DNA of 64,000 bases from Cepaea nemoralis (Eukaryota; Mollusca; Gastropoda; Stylommatophora; Helicidae). The number at the start of each line of letters is the position of its first letter. Position 1 is the stretch's first letter. Below the pieces are notes generated by a model, which did no database searches, was not told the origin of the DNA, and saw only the letters and a list, made by a program, of their open reading frames with translations. The stretch is taken from positions 62,001 through 126,000 of the forward strand of contig JACEFZ010012632.1 of NCBI GenBank assembly GCA_014155875.1, given 5' to 3'. The translations under genes and the position numbers were made by a program. Shown here piece by piece: positions 34,646-46,139 of the stretch.

Positions 34646-35175
34646 TGTCAAAGACTTGAACACATCCCCCTCAGCCAGGAAGAGCAGGTAATCTTAAAGA
34701 GGCCATGAGGGGATACTGGTGCACGAGGCGTGGTTCAGAGAGTTAGCACTCTAACCACGATAAGCATCACGCCTCGTGGTAGCGGGAGAAGTTGAGTAGA
34801 CACTCAACATGACACGTTTGCCATCAAGCGTGCCAGTGAGGCAACACGCGTCAAGGTGAAGGGGACTCCGCGTGGTGTGTACCGGCTGGGGAAAAGATTG
34901 GCAGACGGGAGACAGGACGTGTCGAGTACACCTCGTTTAGAATAGAGCTAGGGTTTTGTTGTAACTACATAGATAGAAAGTAGCATAGTGGTTAGCTATT
35001 TGTGATAGAGGATTCTGTGGTAGAGTGTTATGTGTTTCATTAGCGACTGTTCACTGCTGTAGCGAGCCAATGGCAATAAACTGCACTATGTATTTTGCCT
35101 CCCACACGACTTGCAAGTATTCTTGTATTGGTGTGAGAGAAGTACCCGATGAGGCCTGTCAGTGAGTTGTTGACA
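34646..35175 (+). repeat. 3' LTR of element 1
   Basis: TGTCAA...TTGACA, directly after the purine-rich tract, and followed by the target duplication TAAAC and the resuming satellite. Confidence 0.93.
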
Positions 35176-35681
35176 TAAACCCTGGAGTTAGACAATGTGT
35201 CAGGTCAGGGTTCGTTATGTAAACCCTGGAGTTAGACAATGTGTCAGGTCAGGGTTGGTTATGTAAACCCAGGAGTTAGACAATGTGTCAGGTCAGGGTT
35301 GGTTATGTAAACCCTGGAGTTAGACAATGTGTCAGGTCAGGGTTGGTTATGTAAACCCTGGAGTTAGACAATGTGTCAGGTCAGGATTGGTTATGTAACC
35401 CCTGGGACTGGACAATGTGTCAGGTCAGGGTTGGTTATGTAAACTCTGGGACTGGACAATGTGTCAGGTCAGGGTTGGTTATGTAAACTCTGGGACTGGA
35501 CAATGTGTCAGGTCAGGGTTGGTTATGTAACCCCTGGGACTGGACAATGTGTCAGGTCAGGGTTGGTTATGTAAACCCTGGAGTTAGACAATGTGTCAGG
35601 TCAGGGTTCGTTATGTAAACCCTGGAGTTAGACAATGTGTCAGGTCAGGATTGGTTATGTAAACCCTGGGACTGGACAATG
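35176..35681. repeat. 44-bp satellite, about 11 copies
   Basis: Continues the unit interrupted at 27487 without loss of a base. The last units before 35681 match those before LINE copy 1. Confidence 0.95.
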
Positions 35682-37046
35682 TTAGTTAGTTAGTCGACAG
35701 ATCATCCTCATTGCACATCGAACCATTCAGTCCATAAGTGCTCGGATCCCTCCTCAGCAAATCCCGCAGCGTGTAGCGGCTAATGACGCCAGTTCTGTGT
35801 TGGTTTATCAATCTTCTTTGGCTTCCTGCGTAGTGTTCTTGTTTGGCCACCCCTCTTTTATTTGCTGCTCCCGCAGTCTGGCCATTGTTGTAGATTCACA
35901 GTCATCACTTGGTTCTTGCAAAAGTCTCACTTCTCGTAGAGCATTCAGAATGTCAGCCTGGTCCATGGCGCGTCCGCCCTCCACAGTAGCCTCACCTGCG
36001 AGCTTGTCAGCCCGCTCATTTCCTTGTACTCCTGCATGACCTGGCACGAAGATGAAACTAATCTTTGCCAGCCAAGACCGCTTCAGAGGCAGCAACCATT
36101 CTCTTCGGATCGACCCCTCCTCTATCCTCTTGATCATTTTCATTGAGTCGCTAAGGAAACAAGCCCTAGTGAATGTCTGTGTCTCGAGCCATGTTATTGC
36201 TTTACTTACTGCCATGACTTCCATGGTCAGGCTACTTGTGGTTTCAGTGAAAGCACCAGAGTCCTCCTTCACAATTCTCCCTCCAGCCCGAGCTGTAAAG
36301 GCCCATGAGCTTCTCACATGTCGGACAACCGACCCATCTGTGTAGATGACCGCGTCACCGTCTAGCGAATTCTCGAAAATCAACGCTTGTACTTCAGCCT
36401 CCACAGCAGCCAGATTTTCTTGTCTGCATTTTCTATCTAGTTGGATGCAAGCTGAAAAGGATGTGCAGAAGTCTGTTGGCACTTGCACCCACTCCTCGCC
36501 AGGTTCTAAGTCCTCAAGTGAACACACCTGTTGAAGAATGTCTTCGGCTTGACCCATCCACGACCGTCCTCTTTTTAACCTGCTGCCCTTCACCTTCCTA
36601 ATTTCACTATGCAGTGGATGTTGTGTGTTTGCGTTAATTCTGAGGTAGGCGCGTGCCCTGAAAACTTGTACTCTCTCTTCAATGGTTGGAAAATCAAGAA
36701 GGTAGCGCATCGCCCTGCATGCTGTATCTCTTGTACATCCAAGAATAATGCGCATAGCTTCATTCTGTATCCTTTCCATCTGCTTATGGCTGAGAGTCAG
36801 GATTGCCATTGCATACTCCAAAACAGACATGACCAGCCCCTCGTACAGAAGACATAGATGGCGCTGCTCACAGTTTGCTGCCGCCATCACCCGCATCGCT
36901 GCCAAACCCCGCTTGGCCTTTGTTATCACCTGGTCTATGTGCACATTATAAGCAAGGCTTCGATCAAACCGTATCCCCAGGTAATTCATTTCCTGCGTTC
37001 TTTCCACCATCTCTGAACACAGCATTACAGTTGGTGTTGGATTGTT
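35682..37046 (-). mobile_element. 5'-truncated LINE, copy 2 (segmental duplicate of copy 1)
   Basis: Same 5' truncation, same junctions with the satellite and over 99% identity to 25874-27248. The tail has three TTAG units instead of five. Confidence 0.88.
35808..37025 (-). pseudogene. LINE ORF2 C-terminal part, frameshifted copy
   Basis: As 25908-27227, but a T-run (35856-35859) is one base shorter than in copy 1. This changes the last residues (after REQQIK) and stops early at 405 codons, losing the final segment. A second 1-bp loss lies in a C-run near 35747. One amino-acid change near the start (TQEMNYL versus TQAMNYL). The RNase H residues are intact. Confidence 0.82.
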
Positions 37047-37052
37047 GACAAT

Positions 37053-38735
37053 ATTGGTTATGTAAACCTGGAGTTAGACAATGTGTCAGGTCAGGGTTGG
37101 TTATGTAAACCCTGGAGTTAGACAATGTGTCAGGTCAGGGTTGGTTATGTAAACCTGGAGTTAGACAATGTGTCAGGTCAGGGTTGGTTATGTAAACCCT
37201 GGAGTTAGACAATGTGTCAGGTCAGGGTTGGTTATGTAAACCCTGGAGTTAGACAATGTGTCAGGTCAGGGTTGGTTATGTAAACCCTGGAGTTAGACAA
37301 TGTGTCAGGTCAGGGTTCGTTATGTAAACCCTGGAGTTAGACAATGTGTCAGGTCAGGGTTGGTTATGTAAACCCAGGAGTTAGACAATGTGTCAGGTCA
37401 GGGTTGGTTATGTAAACCCTGGAGTTAGACAATGTGTCAGGTCAGGGTTGGTTATGTAAACCCTGGGACTGGACAATGTGTCAGGTCAGGGTTGGTTATG
37501 TAAACCCTGGAGTTAGACAATGTGTCAAGTAAGGATTGGTTATGTAAACCCTGGGATTAGACAATGTGTCAGGTCAGGGTTGGTTATGTAAACCCTGGGA
37601 CTGGACAATGTGTCAGGTCAGGGTTGGTTATGTAAACCCTGGGACTGGACAATGTGTCAGGTCAGGGTTGGTTATGTAAACCCTGGAGTTAGACAATGTG
37701 TTAGGTCAGGATTGGTTATGTAAACCCTGGGACTGGACAATGTGTCAGGTCAGGGTTGGTTATGTAAACTCTGGGACTGGACAATGTGTCAGGTCAGGGT
37801 TGGTTATGTAAACCCTGGGACTGGACAATGTGTCAGGTCAGGGTTGGTTATGTAAACCCCGGAGTTAGACAATGTGTCAGGTCAGGATTGGTTATGTAAA
37901 CCCTGGGACTGGACAATGTATCAGGTCAGGGTTGGTTATGTAAACCCTGGAGTTAGAAAATGTGTCAGGTCAGGGTTCGTTATGTAAACCCTGGAGTTAG
38001 GCAATGTGTCAGGTCAGGGTTGGTTATGTAAACCCTGGAGTTAGACAATGTGTCAGGTCAGGGTTGGTTATGTAAACCCTGGATGTTAGACCAATGTGTC
38101 AGGTCAGGGTTGGTTATGTAAACCTTGGGAACCCCACGGACAATGTGTCGGGAGGTCAATGGTTGGTTATGTAAACCCCGTGGAGTTCAGACAATGTGTC
38201 AGGTCAGGGTTGGTTATGTAAACCCCTGGGAGTGAGACAATGGGTCAGGTCACTGTTGGGTATTGTAACCCCTGCAGTTAGGACCATGTGTCAAGTGTCA
38301 GGATTGGTTATGTAAACCCTGGGATGAGACAATGTGTCAGGTCAGGGTTAGTAGTTATGTAAACCCTGGAGTTAGATAATGTGTCAGTCTCAGGGATTGG
38401 TTATGTAAAACCCTGGACTGGACAATGTGTCCTCGGCTCAGGGATTGTTATGTAATACCCTCCTTGGGAAAAGTGAGACAATGTGTCAAGGTCAGGGTTA
38501 GGTATATTGTAAACCCTGGGACTGGATACAATGTGTCCAGGTGCAGGAGTTGGTTTATGTAACCCTCGTGGACTGGGACAATGGTGTCAGGTCAGGATTG
38601 TTATGTAAACCCTGGAGTGAGGACAATGTGTGTCAGGTCAGGATTAGGTTATGTAAACCCTGGAGTTTACGACAATGTGTCAGGTCAGGATTGGTTATGT
38701 AAACCTGGAGTTAGACAATGTGTCAGGTCAGAGTT
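37053..38735. repeat. 44-bp satellite, right block, about 38 copies, increasingly corrupted
   Basis: The first five units repeat the pattern at 27255-27487; TAAAC at 37281-37285 is the unoccupied equivalent of LTR element 1's target. Units at 37851-38000 match 24925-25080. From about 38070 onward copies carry dense random-looking indels (ccttgggaaccccacggaca, tcctcggctcagggat). Confidence 0.93.
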
Positions 38736-39000
38736 GAATACTTCTTCACTCCTCTGTCAAGGGGTGTGTGTGACACCTCAAATGTCAGTGTGTCCGACTT
38801 CAGCAGGTTTGTGTGTCAAGTGTGCTTCCTCTAGACACATTCCATCCAAGGTTACAGGCTCTATCAATCTGCCTGTGTGTAGGATTTCTTTCCTAACAAC
38901 CACTAGGTATGCCTGTGTATAGGATTTCTGTCCTAACAACCACTAGGTATGCCAGTAGTGCTGCCACCCAATCTGAAACTGGAAATGATATACCGCACCA
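38736..39000. other. Unique sequence with a 40-bp duplication
   Basis: ctaacaaccactaggtatgc with its context occurs twice (about 38872-38952). No gene was seen. Confidence 0.5.
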
Positions 39001-39029
39001 CTCCGGAATGATCCACTGTCCCCCCAAAA

Positions 39030-39200
39030 ATGGCTATGTAAAGACTATTTAAGCTTATGACGTCATTCATTCAAATATCACGTGACAATAACAAACACCA
39101 TCTTAGATTCTGCAGAATAGTTTAGTCTAACATTCTATGCATAGCGATTGGTTGACATCGTGACTTTTAAATAAATGTAATTATTTGATAGACGGTAAGT
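39030..39200 (+). promoter_or_regulatory. Possible promoter with CRE and E-box
   Basis: tatttaagc lies at about 39046, a perfect CRE TGACGTCA at 39058-39065 and an E-box CACGTG at 39079-39084. About 110 bp further on is a strong donor, agacg|gtaagta (near 39194). This could be a promoter with a non-coding first exon on the plus strand. An aagatggcggc motif lies nearby at 39360. There is no coding exon to confirm it. Confidence 0.3.
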
Positions 39201-40859
39201 AATTTTATTTTCTAGAGCTATATTTGTAAATCTTTGAATATTTTCGAATTCTGCATCAATTTTTGCATATATTTGGATTTTCATAGCCAATTGTCTTCCA
39301 TTTGTGGTATTACAAAAATTATTTCTGCGGAGATGTTTCAACTTTGTGAATGGACAGCCAAGATGGCGGCCGACGCGAATAATAAATATCGATCGGACTT
39401 AACGCTCAAAACGTGGAATTCGAACTACTAACATTAAAGAGAATACATCTTTAAAGATTATTAATAGTTTATTTGTATACTTTTACTATTTTTGTATCAT
39501 TTAACATGAGGGAACATATTTTTGAAGTCAGTTTTCATATCCGTCTATGACCCATTTGAGACAATCTCGCACGGACTGGCAGCGGAGATAGTGACACACA
39601 CAGAAGAGTTCCAAAATTATGGGAATCATGACAATTTTGTTGATGGAGATAACACTCAAATGTGAATGTCTCAGTTTAGAACTGACATACAGGCATCAAT
39701 GAGGTACCAATAGATTTCATTTTTCAAGGCTTATCTACTGCGGTGGCCTCTTAGTAAATAATTTGAAAATCATGATCACACCTGCTACAAACACTATTGC
39801 CAGGGTAGAAGCCTGAAGGCTGGAATGTTATACAGTCTGGGAGTAAAACAAACAACCTCAATCAGGCGTGGATATTTGTCAGTGCTGCTTGCTTGCGTTC
39901 GCTGGCTGTGAAATCTAGCGTGAAGTCCTGTAGTGTATGTTGGATGAAGACATTCTGTTGTCCAACATCACTGTGATGTCATACAGGACCTGAGGTTTGC
40001 GTGAGTATCCGTTGTCCCATGTCTGGCTTATTGGTGTGCATACTGGTAGTTCCTCGCCGTACAGGCAGATACTCTCCGACTTCGGAAGAATCAGCGATCC
40101 TACTAACTACCGTAAGTAAGTACGTTAGCCAGGACCCTGAAGGGACCTGTTGCCCAGGACGCACGACTAGGACGTGTTAGTAATCAATACTATTAATAGT
40201 AATACTAATAGTAGGTCTTGGCCAGCATAGAACCTGACTATGGTGCCTTGGAAACACCGCTGCGTCCTTTACATATTCGTGAGTCTTTGTTTAAGTTATA
40301 TTTTCACTCTCATGACACAATCCAACGTGAACGAACGTGCCGTGCCTTAGTGTAGTGTAGAGTAAATAAACAAAACCACAGACGGAACTGAACTTCTTCA
40401 GTCGACGAAGTGGGAAGACTCCTCCAGCGATGCATGAATGAAAGAACCCTGTAGCCCGAGTCAGTCCCCCCATAGATGGGTTGAACGATCACAGAGTGGG
40501 AGACCAGGCCCCCGATACCTACCAGTGGAGCAAGCAACATGAGATCTACAAACATCCAGCCTTCAACGTTCTCCCACTGACATCCACCAACTTGGGGCCT
40601 GTCGTCTGGAGCTCTCGGCCGTCGCTTCCGGTTCCGGCCAGACCGCCCACAACTTCAGGCCAAATGTGAGCAGCCACTCCGACTGTTTTAGCAGTGGGCA
40701 TCATCATGTCCATATATCTTTAACGCGTGTCCTCGACAACCTGTTCCATCTTATATAGTGATAAGTGATGGCCGGTATCCGTGTTGAGGAGCTTACGGAC
40801 GTGGTTCGTAATCCCGAATAAACGCATTCGAAACACAGCTGCGAGCGATTTGGCAGCAG
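39201..40859. other. Unique sequence, no gene recognised
   Basis: Single-copy DNA with only short fortuitous open frames. I found no convincing exon, RNA gene or element motif. Confidence 0.35.
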
Positions 40860-41000
40860 ACCGTGTTGCGTTGGAATCGGTGCCGGTCGTTCAGAAAACA
40901 ATGGCAAACCACTGAACGTAAACTTGCCAAGAGATCATCACACCGGCACATGCTGGTGTTGACTGCGATGTCCTGTAAAAATGATATGCGAAAAAAAAAT
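40860..41000 (+). mobile_element. SINE fragment, same family as 21115-21350
   Basis: caatggcaaaccactgaacg, cttgcca, then gctggtgttgactgcgatgt and cctgtaaaaatgatatgc match the body of the SINE at 21240-21350. The tRNA-like head is degenerate or missing. It ends in an A-run. Confidence 0.65.
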
Positions 41001-41589
41001 TATTGATGATCGTCAAGATCGTACCGCGGACAGATCTATGGTATAGAAGCCCTAACATCCCGCCAACATTCAGCGACAAACGATACCAGTCATGTGGTGA
41101 TTTATCAAATGTGAGGTATATACAGTGTCGTGATAACGGGCGTGGCTGACCATATCTCTCCACAACTATCGTATTCCCTATCAAAGTGTGTCAATGGATA
41201 CCAGCTCTCTGTAACCTACCAACCCACCAGGAAGTAGGTCAACTTGTAAAGCTGGGCGAATCTCTGTAATAAAGTGATTTTAAGCACAACTTATTAAATA
41301 AACACGTTCATACAAGACAAAATGGACAAACCGATCACCCTGATCATATGAAAACCTTCCAGTCAAGATAAAGTCATAATTTTGAAGATGTAAACATTGG
41401 TAGCTATTGCAGCAGTCTCTGCTTCTTACTTGGCTACTTCATGTAAATGCCATATCCTTTTCCAATTCCAGTTCTTGAGATAAATGAGTTCAACCGTCGA
41501 CTTATCGATTTCGTTATAGTCGGGGCCCTTATGGTGTATCTCATACTTCTTCATTCGTAAATGGAGGTGCGTATATCAGCTTCCTGATT
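41001..41589. other. Unique sequence
   Basis: No recognisable coding or repeat feature. Confidence 0.35.
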
Positions 41590-43800
41590 TGTTGTCATTG
41601 TGTTCATTTCATCCCTGTGGTTTTACATGTCTGAACAGAATTGCACACTTGTTGAGGCCTGGCGTAAGTGTGTACCCGCCTCTTTTTATGGTGGTGTTTC
41701 CTTCAGGGATGATTTCCAGTCGTTATCCTTCCTCCAGACATCTCGTCTTGGTCTTGGTCTGTTTTCGTATCTTCTGGGTCTTCTTTGGTAACTTTTGTCG
41801 TGGACGGTTTGGTATCTTGTTCTTGCTGGGGAGTAACCTCTACCTCCTGCACCCGCCCAGTCTTGACCGCTGTCTGTTTGGATGTCTACCGCTTCTATTT
41901 CCACGTCTGCTTCTTTCTCTTCTGTCTGTGACTTGGTATTTTCTGTTTGTGACATCTCATTTTTTGACTTGAGCTGTGCTATATTTTCTCTTTCTTCTTG
42001 GAGTTTTGTCAGTTTCTTCTGTTTCAGTCTTTATTGCAGCCACTCGAGCGACATCCTGCTCAATCCTCTGTTTCAGTCTTTATTGCAGCCAATCGAGCGA
42101 CATCCTGCTCAATCCTCTGTTTCAGTCTTTATTGCAGCCTATCGAGCGACATCCTGCTCAATCCTCTGTTTGTCTTTATTGCAGCCACTCGAGCGACATC
42201 CTGCTCAATCCTCTGTTTCAGTCTTTATTGCAGCCAATCGAGCGACATCCTGCTCAATCCTCTGTTTCAGTCTTTATTGCATGCAGCCACTCGAGCGACA
42301 TCCTGCTCAATCCTCTGTTTCAGTCTTTATTGCAGCCTATCGAGCGACATCCTGCTCAATCCTCTGTTTGTCTTTATTGCAGCCACTCGAGCGACATCCT
42401 GCTCAATCCTCTGTTTCAGTCTTTATTGCAGCCAATCGAGCGACATCCTGCTCAATCCTCTGTTTCAGTCTTTATTGCATGCAGCCACTCGAGCGACATC
42501 CTGCTCAATCCTCTGTTTCAGTCTTTATTGCAGCCTATCGAGCGACATCCTGCTCAATCCTCTGTTTGTCTTTATTGCAGCCACATCCTGCTCAATCCTC
42601 TGGTTGTCTTTATTGCAGCCACTCGAGCGACATCTTGCTCAATCCTCTGTTTCAGTCTTTATTGCAGCCACTCCAGCGACATCCTGCTCAATCCTCTGTT
42701 TCAGTCTTTATTGCAGCCACTCCAGCGACATCCTGCTCAATCCTCTGTTTCAGTCTTTATTGCAGCCACTCCAGCGACATCCTGCTCAATCCTCTGTTTC
42801 AGTCTTTATTGCAGCCTATCGAGCGACATCCTGCTCAATCCTCTGTTTGTCTTTATTGCAGCCACTCGAGCGACATCCTGCTCAATCCTCTGTTTCAGTC
42901 TTTATTGCAGCCAATCGAGCGACATCCTGCTCAATCCTCTGTTTCAGTCTTTATTGCATGCAGCCACTCGAGCGACATCCTGCTCAATCCTCTGTTTCAG
43001 TCTTTATTGCAGCCACTCCAGCGACATCCTGCTCAATCCTCTGTTTCAGTCTTTATTGCAGCCACTCCAGCGACATCCTGCTCAATCCTCTGTTTCAGTC
43101 TTTATTGCAGCCACTCCAGCGACATCCTGCTCAATCCTCTGTTTCAGTCTTTATTGCAGCCACTCGAGCGACATCTTGCTCAATCCTCTGTTTGTCTTTA
43201 TTGCAGCCACTCGAGCGACATCTTGCTCAATCCTCTGCTGCACTTGCTTCAGTTCGCTCAGGATGCGCTGAACGGCTGTTATCTGTCTCTTTTCTCCGCC
43301 ATGCTGTTGAGCTTGGATCTCAGGTTCTTCAGTTGGCCTTCCAGTTGCGCTTTGTCGCTTTTAGTAAGTCGAGTGGTCGCCTATTATTGCCCCCTAGCCT
43401 CTTTATAGGGCATATCAGCTTTGATGGCAATTTCCATCGCTGCTTTGCTGTCTTGGTAGCAGGGCAGCCGTGGTACATGGCGCCGTGGTTGCCGAGGCAG
43501 TTGGCGCACTTCCTGTTTGGGTTAGGCCTCTTGAAGTCTGTGTCGATCTTTGCTTGCTGGTACTGACACTGTATGGGTGGGGTACGGAGCAGTACCTACA
43601 GACCTCCACCTTACATTTACAAGTCGCCCGGGTGTGCCAAAACTTCTGGCATCTGGAGCACTGCAGCACTCTAGGTACATAGTGCTTTGGTGCTTGCTCC
43701 TTCTTGTTCCATCTAATGATCTGAGGGATCACTCGGCCCTCCCAAATCTACATTTGAGCGCACTTCTGTTTCAAACTTCCGGTCACTGCCTACAGCCAGT
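41590..43800 (-). pseudogene. Non-LTR retrotransposon ORF1 (gag-like), disrupted by minisatellite expansion
   Basis: On the minus strand, 43415-43732 encodes IIRWNKKEQAPKHYVPRVLQ followed by a Cys-rich zinc-knuckle zone (CSRCQKFWH, CKCKVEVCRYC), typical of LINE ORF1 nucleic-acid-binding proteins. After a frame change a further Cys-rich stretch follows (about 43440-43540). At 41686-41955 the same strand encodes the Glu/Thr-rich and Arg-rich C-terminal part (SQTENTKSQTEEKEADVEIE, later RRPRRYENRPRPRRD). Between them a coiled-coil segment has been amplified into the 49-bp array at 42016-43235. Stops and frame changes make it dead. The reverse transcriptase ORF is not adjacent. Confidence 0.72.
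42016..43235. repeat. 49-bp minisatellite with higher-order structure, about 25 copies
   Basis: The unit contains agtctttattgcagccactc and gagcgacatcctgctcaatc. Sub-types read ccactcgag, ccaatcgag, cctatcgag or ccactccag. Some units lack ca (gtttgtc), others gain catg (attgcatgcag). A four-unit block of about 198 bp (types in fixed order) repeats. Plus-strand frames of over 500 codons result from it and are not genes. Confidence 0.92.
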
Positions 43801-44214
43801 GTATCAAACATTTGCCTAGTTGCTTCTGATCTGTTGCTATCAGGGATATGTCATAAGCATGACCGATGTTGTTTATACTATGGACACTACTGCAAGCCCT
43901 GGCATTTATTCTGTACACTTCTTTCTATATTCACTATTTAGTAAACAAATGATGGGACAGTAGTACACCACTTATTTGTGCGATAATATGTCTAAAAGGT
44001 TGTCAGTTCCTGTAGCTGCGGTTGGCTACCAATATACTTTTTAAGTTTTATGCATGTAACTATTTTCAGACCTGCACTGTCAATATTTGGGTGCTCTAGC
44101 ATGATCATTGTTCCCTCAAACTCCAACTTGTGTTGTTACTGCTCTTGCCTCTCCGACAATGGTCTGGCTCCAGTCCAGGTGTAGATTATTTTCAGTTCAT
44201 TACAGTCCTTGAAA
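43801..44214. other. Unique sequence
   Basis: No gene or repeat recognised. Confidence 0.35.
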
Positions 44215-45420
44215 TAGTGAAGATCACATCTTGGGACACAGTGAAGATCACATCTTGGGACACAGTGACGATCACTTCTTGGGACACAGTGACGATCACT
44301 TCTTGGGACACAGTAAAGATCACATTTTGGGACACAGTGAAGATCACTTCTTGGGACATAGTGAAGATCACATCTTGGGACACAGTGAAGATCACAACTT
44401 GGGACACAGTGACGATCACATCTTGGGACACAGTGACGATCACTTCTTGGGACACAGTAAAGATCACATTTTGGGACACAGTGAAGATCACTTCTTGGGA
44501 CATAGTGAAGATCACATTTTGGGACACAGTGAAGATCACATTTTGGGACACAGTGAAGATCACAACTTGGGACACAGTGAAGTTCACATCTTGGGACACA
44601 GTGAAGTTCACATCTTGGGACACAGTGAAGATCACAACTTGGGACACAGAGAAGATCACATCTTGGGAAAGTGAAGATCACATCTTGGGACAGGAGTTCA
44701 CATCTTGGGACAGTGAAGATCACATCTTGGGACAGTGAAGCTCACATCTTGGGACACAGTAAAGATCACATTTTGGGACACAGTGAAGATCACATCTTGG
44801 GACACAGTGAAGATCACATCTTGGGACACAGTGAAGATGACAACTTGGAACACAGTGAAAATGACAACTTGGGACACAGTGAAGATCACATCTTGGGACA
44901 CTGAAGATCACATCTTGGGACACAGTGAAGATCACATCTTGGGACACAGTGAAGTTCACATCTTGGGACACAGTGAAGTTCACATCTTGGGACACAGTGA
45001 AGATCACATCTTGGGACAGTGAAGCTCACATCTTGGGACATAGTAAAGATCACATCTTGGGACACAGTGAAGATCACATCTTGGGACACAACTGAAGTTC
45101 ACATCTTGGGACAGTGAAGTTCACATCTTGGGATACAGAGAAGATCACATCTTGGGACACAGTGCAGATCACTTTTGGGACAGAGAAGATCACATTTTGG
45201 GACACAGTGAAAATCACATCTTGGGACAGCAAAGAGCACATCTTGGGACACAGTGAAGATCAAATCTGGAAACAGTGCGAAGATAAAATTTTGAGACAGT
45301 TAAAATCAAATCTTGAGACAGTGAAGAGCAAATCTTGAAAAAGTGAAGATCAAATATTGAGACCGCGCAAAGATAAAATCTTTGAACACAGTGAATATTA
45401 CATCTTGAGACAATATCACC
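44215..45420. repeat. 24-bp minisatellite, about 50 copies
   Basis: gatcacatcttgggacacag plus tgaa, with variants cttcttg, cattttg, caacttg and gttcaca, and many short copies lacking acaca. Copies decay after about 45170. Both strands have long open frames because 24 is divisible by three. Confidence 0.93.
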
Positions 45421-45559
45421 ATCTTGTTCTGAACTGGAAACTGATATACTTCAACCATATTAAACAGCACACCTGTTTAGAAAGAACAGTAATGGAGGAC
45501 ACCTCTCTGACTTCTGCTGGGAGAGACCATCAAGTCTTCCACATTAATCAAAATACCAC

Positions 45560-46050
45560 TGACAATTGTTTGAGTTGAATACTCTACTAACGAAGAATCA
45601 GATTCGCTGGGCTGGTCACCTGGCTCGCTTGCCAGATCACAGGCTCCCTAAACACATTTTTTACGGTGAGCTGTTTTGTAGTAAATGCTCCCAGGGCGGC
45701 CAGAGGAAACGCTTTAAAGACACTCTGAAAATCTCACTGAAAGCTTTTGGAATTCATCATGACCCCTGGGAGACTGCAGCCAAAGACCAAAATTTGTGGC
45801 GTATATCATTTCGTAAGGGTGCAGTCACTTGTGAAGCAAATAGGACTGCAAGAGCTATGAAGAAAAGGCAGGACAGAAAAACCACTGCAGGAGATCCTCC
45901 TCCTGGAACGTCAAGCATTCTTTGCCCATGATGCCAAAGAAAATTTTGAGCCAAAACAGGCCTTGCCAGCCATCTTAGAACTCCAATCTTTCAAGCTGAC
46001 TGAATGAAATGAATGGTCATCATCATTCTTGATGGACAAACACCATGTGA
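45560..46050 (+). pseudogene. LINE 3' end: reverse transcriptase C-terminal tail
   Basis: 45566-45931 encodes NQIRWAGHLARLPDHRLPKH, then FYGEL, GGQRKRFKDTLK and AMKKRQDRK. This is the well-conserved C-terminal tail of a LINE reverse transcriptase found widely in animals (RWAGH, FYGEL, KRFKD motifs). The usual terminal CPHC zinc-like motif is broken after ILCP by a frame change; decayed 3' sequence (ttcttgatggacaaacacca) runs to about 46050. It is 5'-truncated and sits right after the 24-bp array. Confidence 0.82.
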
Positions 46051-46139
46051 GTTGAATTTCTTTCTTCAATATTACCTACTTCTGTTTCTGTGTGTCTTGT
46101 GGTGTATACACTTCATTGTCTCTTGTAGTTAACTGAGTG

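Larger units (their letters stand above)
27488..35175 (+). mobile_element. Ty3/gypsy-type LTR retrotransposon 1 (degenerate)
   Basis: An element of 7,688 bp bounded by 529/530-bp LTRs and flanked by a 5-bp target duplication TAAAC (27483-27487 and 35176-35180) inside the satellite. The order is LTR, a 1.2-kb leader, gag, protease, integrase zinc finger, integrase C-terminal module, RT remnant, RNase H, a 2.2-kb AT-rich region, a purine-rich tract (ggaggggcgggtg), LTR. Coding parts are broken by frameshifts, stops and deletions, although the LTRs differ by only about one substitution and three 1-bp indels. Integrase lies before RT, as in Gmr1-like elements. Confidence 0.93.

Noticed and set aside
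41882..43566. Plus-strand frames of over 430 codons
   Set aside because: They run through the 49-bp array opposite to a retrotransposon ORF1; the three frames are shifted versions of one repeat.
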